From: Mortierella alpina
Lineage: Eukaryota; Mortierellomycota; Mortierellomycetes; Mortierellales; Mortierellaceae
Reading direction: 5' to 3'
DNA: 64,000 bases
Assembly (NCBI GenBank): GCA_029449245.1
Contig: JANATF010000005.1
Coordinates: 558,001 to 622,000 of the forward strand
The position numbers were made by a program, and so were the translations under genes. This document shows positions 57,577 to 64,000 of this stretch, piece after piece. The first letter of the stretch is position 1, and each line of letters starts with the position of its first letter. The notes under the pieces were generated by a model, which searched no databases, was not told where the DNA came from, and saw only the letters and a program-made list of their open reading frames with translations.

Positions 57577-58485
57577 ACGGTGGATGTGGGCGTGGATGGA
57601 ATCACATGCACAGCGAAAGCGTCGAGGGCGGATGGAAGGCAAGGGATGATGCGCAACAAGCACCACAAAAAGCAAAAATAGAATATTCGCCCTGGCTGTG
57701 CGAGTGATCCAGGGCTAGGGCAAGGGCTAGGGGTCGCGATCTGACTTCTGCTTGCATAATCCTTGAGCTCATACGTTTCAACCCCCTTGGTAAATTCATA
57801 AAGGTAGCCTGAGCGTAAAAGACCTTTTTCTAGCTTAAAACGCGCTCAATTCGAAAGCACTGATTGATGGCCAGGATGCTGGAAGCTCCTGCATGATATA
57901 CTCGACTCTGAATACATTTTCTTTGCAAAAGCATTTCTGAGTTCCAAATGATTGAATGATCCGTGTTGCCGCAAATCCAAGCTCTTCGCCTCCATAAAGT
58001 CGTTGGAACAAGCAGCACTTGCAAAGTCATGTACAGTGCAGAAATGAAATACCTAACGAAAATCTAGCAGCGTTCACGATATCTATCCTTCACAAAACCG
58101 CGAAGCAGGCACAAAGCATTGCTTTCGTTGGCTTAAGCCAAGTAGGATAGTAGGACTCAACTCTTCAAGTAAAAAAAAGGGACATTCTATGCGGCTACCC
58201 TACAAGACCCATATAAAGTCGTTTTTTTTTTTCCTCTCGTTCGACGATCCTCTTAAGACATTTCCTCTTTGGCCACCGACGTCCCTAGCCCTATCACTGC
58301 AGGCGTGTTTCACTCTTACCATCCCTCCACGCTCCAAAAAGTGATTTCTTCATACAAGTAGCAGCCCGAAGACTAAAAAAAGAGTATTAATATATTTGGC
58401 GGCTCTATCGTTGATTTTAAAGCAGTGGGGTGGAAAAGTGATTTACATGGGTTTTGTGCGTGGGTTGCCAAAAATGCAAAAGATG
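57577..58485. other. Intergenic region between Oac1 and initiator tRNA
   Basis: Carrier promoter side (57577-57800), T-rich sequence near 58220, then the dispersed repeat at 58393-58475. No gene. Confidence 0.45.
58393..58475 (+). repeat. Dispersed tRNA-flanking repeat, copy 2
   Basis: Uninterrupted copy: TATTTGGCGGCTCTATCG at 58393, then AGCAGTGGGGTGGAAAAG, then TTTACATGGG and TTTTGTGCGTGGGTTGCCAA. It matches 28889-29065 over its whole length, allowing for the insertion there. It starts about 11-16 bp beyond the 3' end of the initiator tRNA. Relative to tRNA transcription it lies in the opposite orientation from copy 1. Confidence 0.8.
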
Positions 58486-58557
58486 TAGCAAAGGGTGGTT
58501 TCGATCCACCGACCTCTGGGTTATGAGCCCAGCGCTCTTCCTCTGGGCGACTTTGCT
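58486..58557 (-). tRNA. Initiator tRNA-Met (CAT)
   Basis: 72 nt on the minus strand, no intron. Acceptor AGCAAAG pairs with CTTTGCT, giving the A1-T72 pair typical of eukaryotic initiators. The anticodon stem CTGGG/CCCAG around loop CTCATAA has the three G-C pairs of initiators and anticodon CAT. The T loop is ATCGAAA (A54 and A60) instead of TTCGATC, a further initiator mark. The D stem GCCC/GCGC has one mismatch. Discriminator is A. Confidence 0.93.
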
Positions 58558-58633
58558 CGCTCAGGCCTATCACAGCCAGCTGTTTAAAAGAGTTTTTTGG
58601 ACATTTTGAATGTAAGTTCGCTGCGCCCAATTG

Positions 58634-58679
58634 CACGTGATATACTATACCCAATCACGTGATGTCGTTAAATCACGTG
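58634..58679. promoter_or_regulatory. Cluster of three CACGTG E-boxes
   Basis: GCACGTGAT (58633), ATCACGTGAT (58654) and ATCACGTGC (58672) lie within 46 bp, 80-120 bp upstream of the initiator tRNA on its strand. CACGTG is bound by bHLH factors such as Cbf1. The target gene is not clear. Confidence 0.5.
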
Positions 58680-59145
58680 CTTCCTTTGGCCATTGGTGTA
58701 AAAAAAAAACGGGTGCTCGCGAAAACGCATCAACACTGCTGCAAGACGTGGGTTATCCAGAGCCAAGCAATACATGGAAATCGAAGGTCCACATCTGGCC
58801 GAATCTCATTTACGGAGTCACACAGTGCTTCCACCCGCAGGACTACGACGATCAAGGACAAGTTCAACGATTATGGAGGGGATGCGGAAATTCCCCTTTT
58901 TATAACGATACTCAATTATCGACGCTTTTCCAAAGAAGCGGCAATTGCCGGCAGATGATCTGTGTCGTATAGCTCGACTTGGAAGTCCGTATTAGACGAA
59001 GGCGCTCCAATGATACACTTCAAGTGTCCACATCATTTATAAGCATGGCAAGAGTAAAGGAACTAATCATCGTTATCATGAGTATCATGGATTCTTTTTG
59101 AACAACACCAACGCGATGCAACGCAACGCGACCCGTCTTGCTCTT
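58680..59145. other. Region between E-boxes and kinase stop
   Basis: Open plus-strand frames of 99-113 codons exist (for example containing NTWKSKVHIWPNLIYGVTQC) but end without recognisable domains and overlap in two frames. They may be a coding fragment; not called. Confidence 0.3.
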
Positions 59146-62100
59146 CTACTCGCATCCTTCTTTAGCCCGTGCAGCCGCTGCAGTCTTGAGCATTGGTCCC
59201 AGCAATGAACCCAGTTTCAGTCCTTGCCCCCAGTCCTCATGACGATCCAGAACCAACGGGCTAATCGGAACACTACTACTACTACCACCACCACCACCAA
59301 CTCCTCCTCCTCCGATGGGCACACTGCTACTGAACTGGCTATTACTACCTGATCCTTCAGAAACAGTCGCCGCCGCCGTTTCCGTCGCCGGTGCCGACCC
59401 CGAACCACTAGCATTCATGGTCGATGCAGCAATGGTCGAAGGCAACGACAAAGGTGAACTGAACAATATCTTTTCTCGTCCCAAACTTGCTCCAAATGAG
59501 GATGTCGACGGCGCAAAAGTCTCGAACCCGGAGGATGCTCCACTGGCAATACTGATCGCACTTCCCCTGCGACTGTTGTAACCGGACTGCCGAGTGGACG
59601 TTGCCTCCTGCTGCTGCTGCTGATGGTCGTCATGAAAGTGTCCACTAGTCACGCTACTGCCTCCAAGACTGCTGCTGCTCGTCTTTTTAGTCGGCGTCAA
59701 CATACCAGAACTCGAGCCACCGGCACCACCCACTCCTGGTCCTGTGCCTGATCCACCAGGACTAGACCTTTTGAGCATCATCGAAATCATTCCAGGGCCC
59801 ATCGACTGGAGTGTAAGACTGGTGGTGCTTCCGTTCCTGGACCCAGCCCTTGAACCCGACTTGGATCCAGAAAGTTTAGTAGCTGATCCATTTCCGAACC
59901 CAAAAATCGTGTGGCCAGAATTCCCGGTGTTGGATGCATTCGTCGCTGATCCAGACGATACACTCGCTCCTCCTCCCACTGCTACCGCTGCGCCTTGTGA
60001 ATGAGGAAGCGTCGCTGTTGCTGTGGCCAAAAACCCTGATCCTGGCCCGCTATCGCTACCCATGGGCCCTACACCATCGCCGACAGAGTTGAAGGACGGC
60101 GCCATTGCTTGACTAGAAGATGTGGGACCCACGGTGGCATTCATGGCCGCTGTTGGCATTGTTGAGCTCGAACTCGAGACCATGCCGACCGTCACGGCAG
60201 AGCTTGACCGAGACCTGGATCGAGACCTGGCCCGCGTCAAGGACCCAAGACCTAGTAGGTATCCAGAGCTGCCTTCTCTACGTGGCTCCCTGGGCCTGTC
60301 TTTCTTGCTACTGCTGTTGCTGCCGCTGCCATTGTTGTTGGGGCCGGTGGACTTTACAGCATTCCGGCCTCCAGCACTAGCGCTGTCACTCTGACTGGGC
60401 TGCTTCGAGTGCCCTCCTCCGCCGCTACTATTGCTGCTCAAGGACTGGATCATCGACTTGAGTGCTCCAGGGGTCGAAGCACTATTGCTGTCACGAGTTC
60501 CTGCAGCAGCAGGAGCGGCGAAACCTTCATCCACCTCCCATCCCTGCGAAACGGCCAGCTCACCCACAAGTGGAGTTGATGGTGCATGTGTTCCAGCTCC
60601 TGAACCTGTTGTTGGCGCTGGCGCAGTCGCAAGATTTTTGCTCTTCATCATCATCGCCTCCATATTCACATCGTTCAACAGTGTCACGTTCTTGTACGAA
60701 AAACTCTCAAACTCGGATTCGATACTCAACGATCGCTGCATCATACCCCCCTTGCCTCCTGCACCTCCCTTGCGCTGTTTGCTGTTGTTACCTGCTGCAT
60801 CACCCTCACCAGGGTCGTCACGCTGTTGCTGTTGTTGTGCAAGGATTTCTCGGTCCAGCTCCTGATCCAGGGCGTGGCTCTGCGGATCCATATCGCGGGT
60901 GCGAGATGGACGACGAGAGTGTCGACGTGCAGGAGGCCCTGGGACGGGACGGTCCTCACTCGAGTCCAGTGGCTGGACCGTCAATAACCCGCCTGGCTGC
61001 ATCTGGAACGGCTGCTGGTGCAGTTGTTGTTGTTGTTGCTGCTGTTGATGCTGCTGCAAATGAAGCATGGCCTGGCTAAACTCCATATCCCTCACAGCCC
61101 CAGGAGAGGACGGGGTCTGTTGTTGCTGTTGCTGCTGCTGTTGGTGCGGATGAGGGTGCAGCGCCCAAGTGAGTCCTCCTGACTTACTATTGCAAAGGCT
61201 CTGTTGAAGACTGTGCTGATGGTGCAGCTTTGCCTCGCTCCCCTTACGGCTAGGTGACATAAATGATCCGCTGGGTGCCATCTGCAACGGCCCCACAGCG
61301 TTACTGTTGTCCAGCCCTAGTCCCAATCCAATGATGCTGTCCTCAATCTGATGTTTCTGACTCGCATCCCCGAGTGTGGCGGTACTAGTCATGTTTGATC
61401 TGAGCTGGTGCTGAGAATTCTCTTGACGTGAGGCATGCTCCTGTTGCTGAGTCTGTAGCTCCTCTTCATAGTCCTGTTCTTGCTCATGCAGACTTGCTAA
61501 TGTCGACCGACTCTCCAGACTCGGCGGCATCATAGAACCCCTGCCCCAGTCTCGAGACGCAAAGTAGCCGCTACCACTGTGCTCTCTTGAGACGCCCTCT
61601 GCAACGGTAGGAGCACCAGTGCAAGACGATGATAGCGAGAGTGAAGGCGAAAGTAACGACTGATGTTGGGCAAGGAGCTCGTTCTCTATTTGCTTCGCCA
61701 GCGGGGAGCCGAGAGGCTGCTCTGCTAAGAAGCGCGGCGTCTCAAGCTCTCCTGGTCCTACACCCGAGAGATGCGATGCCTGCATGGACGAAGTCGACTT
61801 CATTCTATGGATCGAGGAGGTTGATGACAGCGTCGACAACGGAGAGAACGAGACTCGATTCGACACTGACTTTGACCGCCCATGGTTCATCAACCGCGGT
61901 CTAATCGTATTGATAGAGTTGCGATCCATGTGCATCGATGGTGAAGGTGAGTGAGTCAGAACCGAATCCTGACTCTGAATGGGCTGCGATGAAGCCATTG
62001 CCGGGACTGCAGCAACTGTTGGCGAGTCAGAGAAGGATGTTATTGGAGACGCTGATTCCTGTAGCTGCTTCTGCATCGACACGGAGCCGCCAGACTCTGG

Positions 62101-63949
62101 AACTTCTGTCGTAAGAGTCACCGTCGATCCATTGGGGCCACCGACATTGCCTGAGGAGATCTCCGCAATGTTTCCATCCGACAGTCGTCGGATGTCCGGC
62201 CGTGCATTGCGGGCTAGCGTGAGGAAAAAAGAGTATTAGACGTTGTTAGCCGCCGTCATCTTCAGCCATCAGTCTTCCTCGACTGCAGCGATGATACAGA
62301 CGTCTCTCATCCTTCTTGTCTTTACCGTCAAAGTAGCTGGTGTCCATGTTGTCGTTGGGGGATGGGATGAATGGCGCCTCCTGGTTCCTGATGTTATCCC
62401 AATCCACACCGCGAAAGAACGGATGGGCTTTCAGCTGCGCAGGTGAAGGCCGATGCGAAGGCTCTCTGCTCAATAACTTGTTGATCAGATCATGCGCCTC
62501 CCACGACAGTCCCTCCTCAGGCCATTGAATGTCTAGAAAACGTGCACGCGTTAATAATCTCTCAAAAAGCCCCCCCCACACACACAAATCAAGCAGCAAA
62601 TCTACTGACTGTATAACAGTGACAGAACCAGGAAACTTACCGTGGTTTAGGATGTTTTTAAAGATGGCTTCTGGAGCTTCATCCATAAACGGAGGATATC
62701 CCGTCAGGAACTCAAACAGACAAACGCCCAACGACCACCAGTCAACTGCGGCTCCATGCCCGATTCCCAGCAGCAGTTCCGGTGCCAAGTAGTCCGGTGT
62801 TCCTAAAAGCGCCTTGCTGCTCCCGCGATGCCTCCTCGCTGCCCTCCCTGAGCTAGTCGCTGCAGAAGCCGCAGCTGTCAATGTAGGAGATTCTGTAGAC
62901 TTGCTCATCGTCGGGGGTACCTCCTTGGTCTTTGTGGACGACGAACCCTTTTTACCTTTACCTGACAAAGACGTAGGTGGTCTAGTCATATGTCTCCGGT
63001 TCAAGGAAGGGGTCTTGTACTCTTGCCAGCTAAACATATCGTTCTGGTCCGGAACCGTAATCCGACTGAGTCCAAAGTCTGTCAGCTTTAGATGCCCCTC
63101 CGCATTGACCAGCATATTGTCCGGCTTCAAATCCCTGTGCGTGATCCCGTTCGAATGCAGGTATTCTAGTGCCAGTACACACTCTGCAATGTACATCTTG
63201 GCCATATCCTCATCGAACGACCCAAAGACCGCCAAGAGCGACGACAGATCACCACCAATAACGTACTCCATAACCAGATAAAGGTAATCCTTGCTTGCAA
63301 ATGCATAGAACAGCTGTACGACAAACGGGGTCTTGGTCAGCGCTAGGACCCGCCGTTCCGCCAAGACGTGGTTGACCATGTTCTTGCGAACCATGTCCGC
63401 CTTTTTTAGGATTTTGATCGCATAGAGATCCTTGGTGGTCTTTTTCCTCGCGAGATACACCTTGCTGTAAATGGGTCAAATGATACAGAAGTAAAGAGGG
63501 CAGGTTAGGAATTGCACAAAAATCGGGCTTGATACCATAACAAAAAAAGTACACATACCCAAATGCTCCGCGGCTGACAGGCTTGATGATCTCAAAGTCC
63601 TGAATACTAGGCACACGGCTCTTATACGCCGCCGCAGAACCATTGAAAGGAGGAGAGAGCACACCTGCTCCACCTCCGCCACCACCAAAGAATCCATTCC
63701 TTCCCGATTCATTGCCCTCTCCATTATGGCCCTTGGACTGAGCCGCCAGATTATTGTAGCTATGGATTCGTTGGCGGGACACCCTCAAGAATGCCGCAAA
63801 GATCGTGCTGAAGTTCTTGCTCGGCTTCTCTGACGACGTTGAAGACGTGAATGTGGGTGGCGTTTGGATCGATCCATGTGCAATCGATCCCGACCGACCA
63901 TTGCGAGCCAGAGAGGACTGGATGGGGATCCCCGGCATGGTCTCGGGCT
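59146..63949 (-). CDS. Rim15/Greatwall-type AGC protein kinase, C-terminal part
   Basis: Ser/Thr kinase of the Rim15/Greatwall (MASTL) branch, which in yeast links nutrient signals to quiescence by phosphorylating endosulfines. Exons in the window: 63559-63949 (preceded by an acceptor, so the 5' end lies to the right), 62641-63464, 62326-62532 and 59146-62213. The glycine loop VSRGAFGKVYLA is split by an intron. Lys is in YAIKILKK; HRDLKPDN and DFGLS are intact; about 80 residues, rich in Ser/Thr/Lys, separate DFG from GTPDYLAPELL, the long activation-segment insertion that marks this branch. VDWWSLGVCLFEFLTGYPPF and HPFFRGVDWDNIRNQEAPF (AGC tail) follow. The last 1,020 residues are disordered and rich in Gln, Ser and Gly, with polyQ/H runs. 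No receiver domain, as found at the end of yeast Rim15, is visible. Confidence 0.9.
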
Positions 63950-64000
63950 CTGTAGATGCAAATCCAGAAACGTTTAACAATTGCAAAGTAAAATATGATA

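Noticed and set aside
58631-58972. Overlapping plus-strand frames of 99 and 113 codons
   Set aside because: Two frames are open together and no domain is visible; possibly a fragment, but not enough to call.

Overview
The window is nuclear DNA of a filamentous fungus. Evidence: many short GT-AG introns with T/A-rich ends, fungal-type proteins (Sla2, Rei1, an arrestin-related adaptor, an Oac1-like carrier, a Rim15/Greatwall-type kinase), disordered Q/S/P-rich tails, and two Pol III tRNA genes. The protein set and gene style suggest an early-diverging oleaginous fungus of the Mortierella type (Mucoromycota). That placement is an inference from the sequence alone.

Layout. 0-14 kb: 5' part of a Baeyer-Villiger-type flavin monooxygenase (-, runs off the left edge), a calmodulin-like EF-hand protein (+), an OB-fold/zinc-ribbon protein resembling telomere protein CTC1 (-), a large coiled-coil nuclear-looking protein (+) and Sla2 (-, nine exons). 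14-22 kb: an orphan 120-residue protein (-), an F-box/LRR protein (+), type 2 diacylglycerol acyltransferase (-) and ribosomal protein L12/uL11 (-). 22-24.6 kb: accessory stretch with a broken Fanzor-like (TnpB-related) nuclease relic and a second decayed coding region broken by a 52-bp tandem duplication. 24.6-28.1 kb: ABCG transporter with a cysteine-rich N-terminus. 28.1-32 kb: gene-poor, with tRNA-Glu(CTC) and a dispersed repeat. 32-46.7 kb: P4-ATPase lipid flippase, Rei1, a single-pass membrane protein and Zpr1 (all +). 46.7-52.4 kb: a 5.7-kb stretch with no supportable gene. 52.4-64 kb: arrestin-related adaptor (+), a possible 43-residue microprotein (-), Oac1-like carrier (-), initiator tRNA-Met (-) with another copy of the same dispersed repeat, and a Rim15/Greatwall-type AGC kinase (-, runs off the right edge).

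Splice sites were placed by hand and checked for reading phase. The joins for Sla2, DGAT2, L12, the flippase, Rei1, Zpr1, the carrier and the membrane protein all close in frame. There is no operon-like organisation. Genes share themes rather than clusters: endocytosis and membrane traffic (Sla2, arrestin adaptor, flippase), ribosome and translation (L12, Rei1, Zpr1, initiator tRNA), lipid storage (DGAT2) and nutrient signalling (Rim15-like kinase). Three convergent pairs have stop codons only 111-176 bp apart.

The most unusual items are the Fanzor relic, the repeat found just downstream of both tRNA genes, the 9-nt final coding exon of L12, a stop-free 93-nt intron in the flippase and a probable GC-AG intron in the EF-hand gene.
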